DNA from: Heligmosomoides polygyrus polygyrus
Taxonomy: Eukaryota > Nematoda > Chromadorea > Rhabditida > Heligmosomidae
Assembly (NCBI GenBank): GCA_947396885.1
Contig: OX377206.1
Span: 6,338,658-6,402,657, forward strand
Direction: 5' to 3'
DNA: 64,000 nt
The position numbers were made by a program, and so were the translations under genes. The notes under the pieces are model-generated. The model worked only from the letters and a program-made list of their open reading frames with translations, was not told the DNA's origin and did no database searches. Below are positions 35,851-46,759 of the stretch, piece by piece (position 1 is the first letter of the stretch; every line of letters starts with the position of its first letter).

Positions 35851-36033
35851 ATGCGTTATGTCGTCGCAGATGTAATTAGAGCAAACCGTCATCTGCCGCG
35901 CGAGCAACTGGTTCCTCTGATCCGTCGTCGTATCATCCAGCACATTCCGCGTTACATCTACCGCACACTTTTGGAAATCGAAACAGCGTATGACACCTCA
36001 TACGCGTTCGTTGAATTCCGTCCTGGCGCCTAG
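35851..36033 (+). CDS. Small unrecognised protein, last exon (copy 3)
   Basis: Identical to the last exons of copies 1 and 2, with the same TTTTCAG acceptor, TAG stop and AATAAA at 36178. It completes the third copy of the gene. Confidence 0.6.
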   Translation: MRYVVADVIRANRHLPREQLVPLIRRRIIQHIPRYIYRTLLEIETAYDTSYAFVEFRPGA

Positions 36034-38412
36034 GCAAGCTCAATGACTATCAAAGTCCTCATGAGACATTTATCACTGGAGATATCTTTCACAAAACTGT
36101 ATCGTGTTCTCGATTGTTTCGATTTGACTGTTGATTATCTCGTGTTGAAGAAAATCTGTGTGTGTACTAAAGTGAGCAATAAATGAAGTTCTCCGAAGCG
36201 ATGAGTTTCCGCACGTGTTCCTCACATAGTAGTGGAGGTTGGGCTCACTTGCCTACCGTATCTTTGATGTTGATGACGCACACGGAGCTACATATGAACG
36301 GCGGAAACACCAACGTCTGCATCGGACATTGCCAACCCCACCGTCTCCCACTTTTATTCAAATTTAGGCACGTCCTGTTGAACGAAGGCATATAAGAAAC
36401 GGATCCGAGCGACAAGGATCTCTGGGCACGGGCCCAGCCGCTCTAGCCTCTGCTCTGCTCCTTGTCTCACCATTTGCGTGTTGATTTGTCTCCAGGATAA
36501 ACTTACTGTTTAAATTGTGCGGCTCGTGCCGCGGAGTAGTTATCGAAGAGACACTGGGAATACCGACAGCTACCTGAGCGTGGATGGAACCACAGAACAG
36601 CCTCGCTCAAACTGCTTCGGATATTCATGCCCTTCTGGATGCCATGGGTCCTTGAATGCGTGTTAGGGGTCGTTTAGTGTGCGCGCGTCGCGCGACGCGA
36701 TGCCATGTGTACTGGTCGAATCGATCAATCGCGTCGCTCAATCAATCTGCCCGCTACGCATACATCGCGTCACGCGTCGCGCGCACACCGAACAAGGCCT
36801 TATACATACACAGTAGCTCGCAGTTACTACCCAATAGAAAGCTAACATTGTATCCATTCCAGATAATCCACGTCCAAGTACCTTGGACGTTGGTGTGTTA
36901 TCGAGCAGCAACAACAATAACGGTTCCTGTCATGGTGTATAATCAGGATTGTCATGTGGACTTTATTCGGTTAGACCTCTCCCGCCTTCTTCATAACATG
37001 GAAAAGTCGAGAGAAATCGTGAGAATTGCTTTCCCAAAGACCGTTCTGTTCTTTTTTCGGAAGCTTTATTTGGAAGAAACAACTAGGTTGCTGATAAATA
37101 AAACAAATACAGGCAGCACCTTGGAAGCATGCGAAGGGTGGGTACGTTGCTGCTTGCTCCTCTACCTTCTGATGGGCAGAGAATCCCATAGAGCGTCGTT
37201 AATGGGGCGACTGCACTACGTTTAAAAAACCCTATCAAAATGTCTTGGAATGGCTTATAAATTAACAGTGTTTCAGCTCCTGATCTGGAAGTTGAAGTCA
37301 GGGCATCCGTAATCCGGGTTTCAAAATTTCATTATCCGCTCATCCCTGGTGAGCAGCTTCATCTATAGATGAACTCTTTCGTCCGCAGACAACAAAGCAT
37401 CGCTTGACTCGTTTTGTTCTTTGTTCTGTGAGGATGACACGCAAAGCCTCTCTAAAGATAACGCGAACGGAGGACATCTTCGTGGTCAGCAATGCAAGAA
37501 GAACGGAAGCAAATGCACTCACGCCGCTCTTTCTCGCACACTCCGACTGCTCCGATCCCTATCACCTTTATCGTTATAAGCTAGGTTAGCCGTCTACAGG
37601 CGGCTTTCCATCCTGGATGCATCCAAATTGGACGGTGCCAGGCTGGTCCCAAGAGGGTGCAGATGCAGACGACTGGCTGTTTGTGTACCTGGATGACCAG
37701 CAATTGACTAGCAATTGCACACGGTGAGATACAATGAAGGGTGCAGTCCCAGTTTGGATGGGGCGGCGGTGTTTTTCCTTGTCGAAATTGCCTGTCGACC
37801 GCATCACCACATCTTCCAGCCTAACATTCCCTTTTAGGCGGCATTTATACTTCGGGCGCAGCATTATGAAATCTGCCCGCATCGATTGGGCAATCGATAT
37901 TGATAGCGTTAATAGAGCTGCAAGTACAAACCGTGTCGATTGGCAGAAAGACGGATGTGCCAACACAGTTCTTACTTATGATACAGGATTGGGAAGTATA
38001 TCCATCGCCCAAGTACGAGCTCACTTCGCAGAGATCGAGATCGGACGTTCACTCTGATGCTGTCATCCTCGGCTGTTTGGAGCGACGGAGCCACCCTCGT
38101 TCCTTACAATATGAAGCCTGTCATAAATTCGGTAATATTGGTCGGTACTGTTCTCCGTCCGATTCCTTCCACCTGATCAGATGTCGACCAATCAGCAATA
38201 ATATACCAAATCCACCATGGACGCATGACATGGGATGTGTTTAATGGTCCGGATGAGCGCCAATCGAACTACTGGTTACTGTGGCAGGAGATTCTGGTTG
38301 ATTTCTATAATTCAGTGTTGACTTGTCTCCATTACACTCTGTGCTCTCATTGCTCACAATGCAAGGCAAGCGAAAGGCCGTACAGCTGTCGTCCCTCACA
38401 CCACTCTTCCTC

Positions 38413-38469
38413 AGCCGTCTGTAGACGGCTAGCCTAGTTTGTAACTAGGCTAGCCGTCTACAGACGGCT
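38413..38469. repeat. Perfect 25-bp inverted repeat with 7-base loop
   Basis: The arm AGCCGTCTGTAGACGGCTAG plus CCTAG (38413-38437) pairs perfectly with 38445-38469 around TTTGTAA. Each arm also contains its own short palindrome (AGCCGTCT/AGACGGCT). The right arm and following DNA to about 38560 repeat the segment found at 5625-5740. It lies just beyond the point where copy 3 loses alignment. Confidence 0.85.
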
Positions 38470-38553
38470 TCGCACCGTAAACGCATCCAAATTAGACGCT
38501 GCCAAGCTGGTGGGGAGAGGGAGCAGAAAAAGGCAAGTGACTGATTGTGTGCT

Positions 38554-38810
38554 TAGGGCCTGTTCATACTCCGCGACGGGAGCGACAAGTCAAAGTATAC
38601 CTATCGATTGGTGCAGGTCTATCGCCTGAAAAAAAATTGAGAGGCATGCTTTGGCCCATCGCGGAGCATGACCAGGCCTTTGGTGAGATAAATCGCGGCT
38701 GAAGCGTACGGTAGAATGAGAAGTGCAATCTCAGTTTGGGTAATCCTGATGACCTTTTTTTTCTCGCCGTCGCTTCACTACAGTTTTCTGGTCGCTTAAA
38801 AGGCAAGCTT
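38554..38810. mobile_element. MITE of the TTCATACT family, one end recognised
   Basis: The left end GGGCCTGTTCATACTCCGCG, after TTA, matches the terminus of the complete element at 47575-47803. The right terminus is not recognised, so the end given is approximate. Confidence 0.45.
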
Positions 38811-38845
38811 GGTAGCTGTGCATAAAGTAAGGAAATGACGTCCTA

Positions 38846-38986
38846 GGGGCGGATTCATCAAATGACTAACCCACGGGTAGAGGGGTGGAGATACCCACGA
38901 CGAAACCTGCGTCTCTGACTCTTGCCTTATCTCTACCCCTTATGCCGCGCATACCCAAGGGATTAACTGTTGATAAATCCGGCCCC
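38846..38986. mobile_element. MITE, GGATTCATCAA family, copy 1
   Basis: Terminal inverted repeats GGGGCGGATTCATCAA and TTGATAAATCCGGCCCC, with TA on both sides (possible TA target duplication, Tc1/mariner type). The interior shares GTCTCTGACTCTTGCCTTAT with 51034-51196. Confidence 0.8.
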
Positions 38987-39189
38987 TAAATGGGCTTGGT
39001 ACCTCCAGACTAGGATTGCATTGAAAGCGGCAAAAACGATTAACGATACTAAAACGATTGACGATCTGTGTTCAAATAGTATGCATAGACACCGACTTAT
39101 AATCACTTCTAGGCCAAGCAATGTATCCCACTACATTCCGCAAATATTCCTCACAAGGATGTATGTATACTCCCAAAGAAGGCACTGAT

Positions 39190-40440
39190 TCCATGATCTA
39201 ATTATTTCAATAGAAATATGTTTCCTAAATCCGAGCTTACCAGAGAGTCTACCGCTGAATGTGGCCAGCAAGGAGCAGCAAACGAAGAAGGAAACAAGCT
39301 CCAGGGCTTTTCTGAATTTTGGATCCAGATCTTGAGACCAGTTCCTGCAACAGTACCACTACTGTAGTGTGCCACTCCCCAGGGTATGTTCTTTGTGCAC
39401 AAAGCGATAGAATACTGGCTATATACACCTTGGAATTACAACCATGTTACAGTTTGTGATCTACTACATCTTGTGCATTATGTGTCAGCAGGGTGCAGTG
39501 ATAGCGCAAGGAAAGAGACTCCATGATACGAGCCGTTTCTGCAAGAGTAGCGATGGGTCACATTACGGAGTTCCTCGTACACACAGGGACAGATCCCGAC
39601 TAAATACATGTGTTTGTAGTCTCCTACACCTTACTGGCTCATCAGACACGTCCACTGAATCAGTAATGTATCAGGATTGCATAATTGACGAGGTTCTCCT
39701 GAATGCACAGTTCACACAATCTCGAAAAAATGCTTCTAGCATGGCTATGCGGTTTTGGCGACCAATCCTTCCTTGATAATACCTGACCTCTGGCAGAAAT
39801 AAGGATAATCTACCACACCACACTAACCGTGCCCTCTCCAACTGTTTGGAACACTACGAACAGCTACTGTAGGCATCGGCCGAATGTGAGCACTGCCTGC
39901 CGTCAAAAATCGATGCTATAGCCGAGGGTCCCGAGTGGAAATTGCGCTCCACGCACTCTCGAGACAGCGCACGGAACGCTATTTCGCCATAGGTCGTCCT
40001 CGGGTTCGGCTGCTTTGCTCTTTTTCGTCCGCACCGGGCTTCACAAGCTTTCTATCTCATCCTATTATATTCTCATTATATTCGAAAGTGACCGTGGCTT
40101 GCCTGTTTTCAATGTACGCAATTTAGGGAGATTTCCCTCTGTTGGAATGACAATGACGTAAGAGGTGCCATCGAACGACGTCTAGTGGTCGTTCTGCCAC
40201 CTCATAGTGTTTCATGTGTAAGTTCTATTTCACCTATGTAGTTAGTCTCCATCGTTCCAATTTTCATCAGATTTGCTAAAATTTGAACCATATTATAGGG
40301 ACAGAAATCACTCCAATCGCATGGAAGTATTTCGTGTCATCAGCAAGAATTACTTGTCTACAACAGCGGAATGAGGAGCAACACCTTGGTGAGCTCGTGT
40401 TTCGTTCCGTGATCTACTCGCAACTGGAAGAGTAAGTGGG
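39190..40440. repeat. Diverged relative of the 6600-7810 unit segment
   Basis: Ordered landmarks shared with 6700-7800 (see that entry). Several indels; no open reading frame is common to the copies. Nothing else supported in this stretch. Confidence 0.55.
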
Positions 40441-41310
40441 CAGGAGTGCAGATAGCGGATCTATCCTAGTCGGAGCGGGTAAAGGGTGTTTCTACTCACA
40501 GTTCCCTTCCTTCAAGTTGTCCAAGAGCTTCATCTGCTGTTCTATGATACTTATTTATTCATTATTTATTTATTGAATAGGTCATAAGACGGCGCGTATA
40601 AGAAAAAAAGAAAAGAACAGCAAGAGAACATTCTCAAGCTAATCTAGGAGGCAGATTTTACATGGAAACAAGCGTCTTCCACCTATAGTACAGTAAACAC
40701 TGACAACAAACTCCAAAAGACGAGAAAAAAGGGGGCGACTCGGAGGTGCCTAGTGCGGAAGGATGGATGTGTGAAAAAAGCCCTGATTTTTGAGAGACCT
40801 GACAGTGGATATAAGCCCACCGTTGGAAGTTGTAGACTGCTGGTTTAAATACAGTAGATAAACCAGCCTTTATGGGCAGCGCGCCCGTCGGCGAGGGCCA
40901 ACGAAGAGCATGTCCCCTAGACAGTCCTATAGAAGAGGCTTTCAATAGTATGTGAACGATTCCAAGCGGACTATAGAGCATGTATACTGGAACATGACAC
41001 CTGTGGCGCTATGGATCGCCGTACGTAATTTACCTAGCACGTGGGTTCAAAATAGTTCATAAGCCAAGAAGATGATAATGACAGCTCTTGGGTAAGTTGA
41101 GGTGAGGTGCGGTGTGACGAGAAAGTGCGGACACAATGGTCAGCCTAGGGTTCCCTGCCGACTAGGATAGGTCTCAGATAGCATTGTTCCCACCACTGTG
41201 ACCGATTTAATCACAGTAATATTTCTAAGTGTTTGCGAGAAAGGCGAAAGTTTAGACACAGCGGAAAAGTCTTATTGAGCTGACACTCTAAATATCTTTC
41301 AACCTCCCTC
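40440..41310. other. No gene seen; AT-rich ATTTATTTATT tract at 40550-40580
   Basis: Contains a TTATTTATTCATTATTTATT run and an AAAGAAAAGAACAG A-rich stretch near 40610. A minus-strand frame (40658-40981, 107 codons) has no recognisable motif or splice context, so it is left uncalled. Confidence 0.4.
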
Positions 41311-41319
41311 ACTTTGCAG

Positions 41320-41441
41320 AACACGAAAGAAACGGTAGAGAAGTAGGCGTGCAGCGAAAGCTGCGTGCTTATGATGGCAACGACTCCGATCCCGATGTTG
41401 TTGTTCTTGATGACGAACGAATCTACTGCATCTGCGACCAG
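41320..41441 (+). CDS. ING-type PHD finger protein, exon with first zinc ligands
   Basis: The exon follows ACTTTGCAG and ends at a GTCAGT donor in phase 0 (2 bases plus 40 codons). It encodes an acidic linker (NDSDPDVVVLDDER) followed by IYCICDQ, the opening of a PHD finger. Continued by VSYDPM at 41519 it reads as the ING-family signature (YC-C-QVSYG-M-CD--C-IEWFH). Known ING proteins bind H3K4me3 tails through this finger and sit in histone acetyltransferase or deacetylase complexes in the nucleus. The upstream ING N-terminal domain is not recognised in the window. Confidence 0.6.
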
Positions 41442-41518
41442 GTCAGTGTTTTTGCCTAGATTTCACCCTGCAACACCCTTTCGCTGTTTCAGATTTGCTT
41501 AACGCAGTGCAATTTAAG

Positions 41519-41641
41519 GTTTCCTACGACCCCATGAAGCGATGTCACGCACGAGAATGCGAAATCGAAAAAATTAAAGAGAATTCCAGAAGGTACGCTC
41601 AACTTTACAGATTTGGAATGGAGCAGATGGATGTGGAGATT
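41519..41641 (+). CDS. ING-type PHD finger, second exon, incomplete finger
   Basis: Phase 0, 41 codons, ending at a strong GTAAGT donor. It starts VSYDPMKRCHARECEIE, giving the third and fourth zinc ligands, but the expected WFHF-CV and final CxxC are replaced by KIKENSRRYAQLYRFGME. The finger therefore lacks its His-Cys-Cys-Cys half. Keeping frame needs a weak TTTAAG acceptor at 41518. The strong TTTCAG at 41492 would add 26 bases and run into a stop. The locus is either a decayed ING copy or one with unusual splicing. Possible basic-rich coding (PLAKKRKGPIRR) follows at 41720 in another phase. Confidence 0.5.
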
Positions 41642-41979
41642 GTAAGTATACGTCAGTTTGTTAAATGATGACCCTAATTAAACTTCATACAGTTAGAATC
41701 AAAATAGAGCACTCCCACCCGGAACCGCTTGCGAAGAAGCGAAAGGGTCCGATTCGGCGTTTCGCTCCAGTTATTAGTTTCGAGAGTTTCTTTCCCATTC
41801 TTGAAATCGACGCGAACTTTTCTGGTAGCGCATTAAGCAGTAGTTCTCGCGCGTTCTGACGTTTGCAATTATAAACCTTCAGTTTTTAAAGTAAAACATC
41901 CGATTTGACAATGTCTGAGTTGTGTCCTTCCAGTCAACAGTTTAGCAGCTAAAAAGGCTGTACAATTTGATGAGGTACT

Positions 41980-42840
41980 TGACGATACATCACGAGGGTC
42001 CCGAGTGGAAATTGCACTCTACACACAATCTGGAGTCGGCACATGGGACGCTATTTCGCCTTAGGTCGTGCTCGAGTTCGCTTGCTTTTGCTTTCGATTC
42101 ATCAACACCGAATTTCATATGCTTTCAGTGTCATTATGTTCGCAGGAAGGAAGTGACCATGGCTTGTCTGTTTTAAATGTACGCAGTTTAGGCAGATTCC
42201 CCTCCCTGTTGGACTGATGAAACAACAGGTGCTGTCGAAACTGCTGAAGCAGGTACTATCAAAGGGCGTCCATGTACATGGCATTTAAGTTCTATTTCAT
42301 CTAGTTGGTCTTCACCGTTCCAATTTTCATCATATTTGCTAAAAGCTGAGCCGTGTTTAAGGGACAGAAATCACTTCAACCGCATGGAATTATTTCGCAT
42401 CATCAGCAAAAATTACTTGCTGCAGAACGGATTTCAAGAATGCGTCTACGACGCAGTGAAAAGAGGATAAATTTGAAAATATGATTTCAAGGTAAGATAA
42501 CTCTTCGTGTTTCTGTTTTCGTACTGTGTCGTCTAAGGATATTAAGTCTAGCATGGTTCCGTGACAACTTGAGCTATCATGAGATCGACGAAGTCACAAC
42601 GAAATCCAGATGGTTCCAAGCGATTCATTTGGACAAGTTAATCGTCACCAGAAGAGAGTACCAAGATATTATATACAATTTCCACATCAAATTTAAGGCT
42701 ATTCAAATCGAATTGGACACTCTTCCAAGCAAGTTCGACGCTTCTGAAATCAAACAAAATCTCAACATCTTCCAAACCAAAGCTTTTTCCGCATTAGAAT
42801 GGACTCTGAGAACGTCGAAATAATTTTTGGCGCGAAATGG
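41980..42840. repeat. Diverged relative of the 7300-8150 unit segment, joined to fold-back-family sequence
   Basis: Bases 41990-42480 match 7300-7810 (GAGGGTCCCGAGTGGAAATT, GGGACGCTATTTCGCC). Bases 42690-42830 match the end of fold-back family A/B, with GACGCTTCTGAAATCAAAC and AACATCTTCCAAACCAAAGC repeats. Confidence 0.55.
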
Positions 42841-42984
42841 CTCGGTGGGGGGGGGGGAGCAGGTAGGACATCCCCATACATCGTTTTGTGTAACACGAAA
42901 TTTGAAAATTATACAGTACTGGTTGTGTTCAAATACTATGGTGAACTGAGCTACACCATTTGCGTAATTGGAAGTACATGTGAC

Positions 42985-43240
42985 TTCATTCTAGACATAG
43001 GATCCGACGCCGATTCATATAATTCGGATTCGTCATCTTTTCTCCAAACCCTTGTTAAAAGGATTGTGCGAATGATGGCATCCTTGAAAAGCTTGGATCC
43101 TAGGTCGATTCGGATAGGGGCCATTTTCAGCAGATGATTCCCGGAAAATTCATATAACTGATTTTTGATAGGAAAACTGATATCCTATCCGATTCGGATA
43201 TCCGATGTGAAATCCGAAGATAAAACAGTTATTTGGATTA
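42985..43240. repeat. ATTCGGAT-rich repeat
   Basis: Repeated ATTCGGAT/ATCCGAAT-type octamers in both orientations (for example ATAATTCGGATTCG, GTCGATTCGGATAG, CCGATTCGGATATCCGAT), with CATATAA spacers. Comparable in style to the TTCGAA-rich block at 62874. No coding sense. Confidence 0.6.
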
Positions 43241-43539
43241 TTTGAAAATCTTTCCTGTTAAGGAGACTCTTACTCTTTTAATCGTTGCAAGATCCGGAGC
43301 TTCTCAAAAATGTTAATACTTGCACACTTTTTAAAGGGATTTGAAAAATGGCAAATTTCGAATTATCCGAATCAGTGTCGAATCCATTGTCTACTTCATA
43401 CCAAGCCGGATAGCTGCAGAGAACAAGGTGACCTCCCGAACCATTTTGGGCCTAATTGTTTATTCAAGAAAAGCTTAGTGTGGCTTGAACACTGGTCTAG
43501 GCAAGCTCGACGCTTTTGAAATAAAACCGAACATCTTTC

Positions 43540-44345
43540 AGAACTAGTGTACTTGGTGTACCGCACTTAATCTTGTTCAAAATAGATGTAACACGGGTAG
43601 TTTGCCATGGGGAGAACGAATATCATTGTCGTTTTTTTGCGGAAATGCCTCACAAGCCCGTTGCTAGGCTCGAACTGCCCAAGGTCTTGCTAAATTCTAC
43701 GTCTCCTATCTATGCGCACTATTTCGCCGCCTCTAGCTTACAGCAAAGTCTAGCCAGGGCATAAGCCTTGAAAGCGAATACGGTAAGACCAATAAGGCCT
43801 ATGTTATACTTCGACGGCGCTGTTGTCGGCGACAGTGTTGAGCGGGTGCTACGCAGTGCGTAGCAGCCCGCAACACACTGCGTGGCCGCAGTATAACATA
43901 GGCCTAAGAATGACAGCTCAGCAGAGGGACGCGCAAATAGAGTAGTGTTCTCTCCTCCTCTGACGCGGAGTACAGAATTGGACAGGGGAAGGGACTCCGG
44001 GGTGTGGACCCACTAGAGCACCTGCTAAAATTACCTTCATCTACGAGCTCCGTTCCCTGCTCAACATGAAAGCAAATAAGAGTCAGACCTGGACTTCAAC
44101 AACCGGTTGCGAGACTTCGTTCACGACCGTGGAAGACGGTCGCGAATGCGTGCTGACAGGAGGCGGAGTCTCTACGTCTTTAACCAGCGCGCGCTATTTC
44201 GCAAGGCTCTGGGCAATTCCAACTTAATATAACGGGCTTATAAGGCATTTCCGCAAAAAAAAACGACTATGATATTCGTTCTTCCCATGGCAGGTTACCC
44301 CTAGTAAACCTATGTTGAACACGATTAAGTACGTACAATAAGTAC
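43540..44345. repeat. Large fold-back element C with nested MITE
   Basis: 43540-43790 is the diverged reverse complement of about 44150-44345. Shared motifs are GAACGAATATCATTGTCGTT, TTGCGGAAATGCCT and TGCCATGG. The MITE at 43796-43904 lies between the arms. A related G-run block (GAGAACG ... GGCTCGG then poly-G) flanks the region at 42810 and 44395. Confidence 0.7.
43796..43904. mobile_element. Intact 109-bp MITE with TAA target duplication
   Basis: Perfect terminal inverted repeats GGCCTATGTTATACT and AGTATAACATAGGCC, flanked by TAA on both sides (43793-43795, 43905-43907), as in PIF/Harbinger-type elements. The palindromic core GTGCTACGCAGTGCGTAGCA is shared with 1985-2015. Confidence 0.85.
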
Positions 44346-44461
44346 ACTAATGTCCAACTTCTTAACGAAAGCTTTTTCCACATCAAAGTAGAAACTCTGA
44401 GAACGGTTTAAACAACTTTCGGGGAGAAGTGGCTCGGGGGAGGGGGGGGGGGGGGGGAGGA

Positions 44462-44710
44462 CATCTTCTATTGTGCTATACTCGGGCATTCATTCCCTTC
44501 GCGCTTCACAGACAAACTGGTACATCAATTCGTTGAACTTAGAGGTGTAAGCCTTTACTGGTCTACGCGAGACTCAAACCATTAATCGATTCGGGGCGAA
44601 CTCGATACTCGGCGCCATCTTCTATTGTGCTTTAGGCGGACATTCTCGGAGGATTTGCCTTTTTCTCGTGCTTCTAATTAATCTGGTATTTAATTTCGTT
44701 CAAATTATCA
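44462..44710 (+). repeat. Diverged tandem duplication, period about 160 bp
   Basis: CATCTTCTATTGTGCTATAC ... ACTGGTACATCAATTCGTTG recurs as CATCTTCTATTGTGCTTTAG ... TCTGGTATTTAATTTCGTTC. Confidence 0.6.
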
Positions 44711-44739
44711 CTAGCAGTCCCGATCCAGTACATTTTCAG

Positions 44740-44883
44740 GCAGAGCTACTGTGTCGGCTCGAGGTGCCTTGCAGAGCCTACGAAATCTGAGGGACCCGGT
44801 GATGGTTAAGCCACTGATCAAGTCTGCCGCGCTTGGCAAAGCAATCTCTGTGCCGTCTTACATACGAGCTTATTATGAAATCG
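44740..44883 (+). CDS. Unrecognised protein, exon a
   Basis: Follows a CATTTTCAG acceptor. The frame (2-base start, 47 codons, 1-base end) reads RATVSARGALQSLRNLRD and later IKSAALGKAISVPSYIRAYY. The donor GTGCTA is weak, but the phase joins correctly to exon b (G + GA = Gly). Codon choice looks coding. I recognise no domain. Earlier exons are not identified. Confidence 0.45.
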
Positions 44884-45056
44884 GTGCTATGTGTTTGTTA
44901 GTTTGTTCGTTGTTTTGTTTGTTCATTTGCTAGCGTGTTTTCATTCCGTTGAATTGCTCGTGTCACTGTTGACGGTTTGATCGGCTCTGACTATGACTAT
45001 TAGTGTTCTTAGTCGCCGAACTACTGACACATCTTGCCTTTGCCTTCCCATAATAG

Positions 45057-45250
45057 GATCACAAGTTCAGATGTGTATTCATTTGTTGGTACTGGCTTCA
45101 GTTCGTCGTTGGTCAAATGCTCAACGACGAGTACGGCGATACCGCTTAGTTCTCAGTCCTGAACATCACCATGCTGTTTTTGTTTTCAAAGAAGCCATTA
45201 AGACCGATGGCTCTCAAAATCGTTGCATTTTGTATTCTGGTGAAATTCAA
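45057..45250 (+). CDS. Unrecognised protein, exon b
   Basis: Acceptor CCATAATAG and a good GTAAGA donor. It encodes a basic segment (RRWSNAQRRVRRYRLVLS) followed by EHHHAVFVFKEAIKTDGSQ, ending in phase 0. It fits between exon a and exon c in phase. No known domain recognised. Confidence 0.5.
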
Positions 45251-45571
45251 GTAAGAGGCTTGTTATATATTGATTATGTATCAACAATAAATGAAGTATT
45301 ATATTGCCAAGTATTTCAGTGAGAAATCGTGTATCGTTCACATCAAGCTGAGTTGATACCTTTCCTTACGTTGCCATGTGTAAAGGACTTAATTCGTCCT
45401 TCCGCGCGTCCGAACAGGTTACTGGTCACTAGACGAACTTCCCAGCAGGTGAAATGATTGGCTGTTTCGTAGAGAAATGATATTAGCTAGGATTTGAATG
45501 CTGAAGGGTTCCGTTACAAATGCAAAGAAATAATCGGTAGATAAACATTGATGCCAAAGTTACGAGCCCAG

Positions 45572-45695
45572 TCTCGGTGCTTTCGTGTGATCCAGCCAAA
45601 ACAAGCGGAAAGATCACCACCAGGAAACAAGGAGCCAGTTATGTCTGTTACAGTTCACATTCTTTCCTTCTTTTGTGAAGAACTTTATAACCGTG
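45572..45695 (+). CDS. Unrecognised protein, exon c
   Basis: The acceptor is GAGCCCAG (an alternative is CCAAAG at 45559, also in phase). The donor GTGAGT is excellent. The frame reads RCFRVIQPKQAERSPPGNKE then VHILSFFCEELYNRG, phase 1 at the end. No downstream exon is assigned with confidence in 45.7-46.7 kb. Confidence 0.45.
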
Positions 45696-45699
45696 GTGA

Positions 45700-46750
45700 G
45701 TACCAAGCAAGCATGTTTGCCGGAGACAAGGAAACTAACAGAAGTAGGAGGACTGGACATCGTCGAACATTTTTATATAAATGCAGAATTTTTTTCGTAT
45801 CAGTACCAGGATAGGCCGTTTTGTTGTTGTTGTTGTTGGTAGAAAACAGTCCTACTCGTGCTCCTGTTCGCTTCGAAATCTTTGCGTATTGTTGCTGTTT
45901 TTTTTTTGTAAGGACGTGAATTGGCTTCTTCTGCGGGATAGTCCTATGTTTTCAGTTTTTGCCATCAGTAAGGGCAGCAGCTTAAATAGGGTTTGTTCCC
46001 CTTTTTCATATTCAGGCGTAGTTTTTTCAACGTAGATTCGCTTGACCTAAACATCTTTAGGAGAGTTTCCATACTTGGTCGGCTGCGCGACAGAATAGGA
46101 TTCCTCCATATTGATTAAATAATCGCGTACAACTGATATCATTATGCTCAGACACTTCCGCTCTACATGGTGGGACGCTTTTGAAAAGCCTCGGGAGGTG
46201 AAATGCCCTGTATCAAATTGCCTTTGCTATTTCGAGAAATGTCAGAGCTCACAAGGGAGGCCCATGAACTTCCCCCAAAGATCCTCAGCGTGACCTATAT
46301 GGTCTTGTAGAGCATCGGACAAGCCTCAGAAGATAAAATACTATCTGCACCAATTCATTTTTCTGGGAACAAAAAGTCTTATTGTTCTTCATTTGTGGTC
46401 AACAGCTATGGGACAAAACCATGAAACAAGTAAAAACAAGCTTGTGCCACATCAGCAGCATCTTACAAACCCAGTGAGGAATAACCTTCTCCAAGGTCCC
46501 ATTTTCATCATATACCTTTGAAATCCGGTGCGAAGGTGGAAAATGGTGGGCCAACAGCGTGTTCAGATTAGAACGGCATTTTCAGTACACTTATGTGAAA
46601 ATATGGCCCGGGTTCATAATGCCCAGCCGTAAGGTATACGAATTTGTGTGCAGTTACGGTGTCACTGCGCGATATGGTGTGATATGGTGGTGGTGCAGAT
46701 ACGCATCGTTTGAAAAACTAGCACACATGAAGGCGCAAATAGACAGCCTT
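45700..46750. other. No supported gene; (GTT)n run and direct repeat of 61280-61430
   Basis: GTTGTTGTTGTTGTTGG at about 45822 is a short microsatellite. Bases 46370-46500 (GGTCAACAGCTATGGGACAA, CACATCAGCAGCATCTTAC) repeat 61290-61410 in the same orientation. Confidence 0.5.
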
Positions 46751-46759
46751 GATTTATTG

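Larger units (their letters stand above)
31974..38215 (+). repeat. Macro-tandem repeat unit, copy 3 (truncated at right)
   Basis: Aligns base for base with copy 1 from base 1. It is almost identical to copy 1 over 31974-33480, more diverged at 33490-34050, nearly identical again to about 37390, then increasingly diverged until alignment fails near 38205-38215 (equivalent to about 6232 in copy 1). The part of the unit corresponding to 6.3-15.6 kb of copy 1 is missing here. Only older, strongly diverged relatives of the 6.6-8 kb part follow at 39.2-40.4 and 42.0-42.7 kb. Confidence 0.92.
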
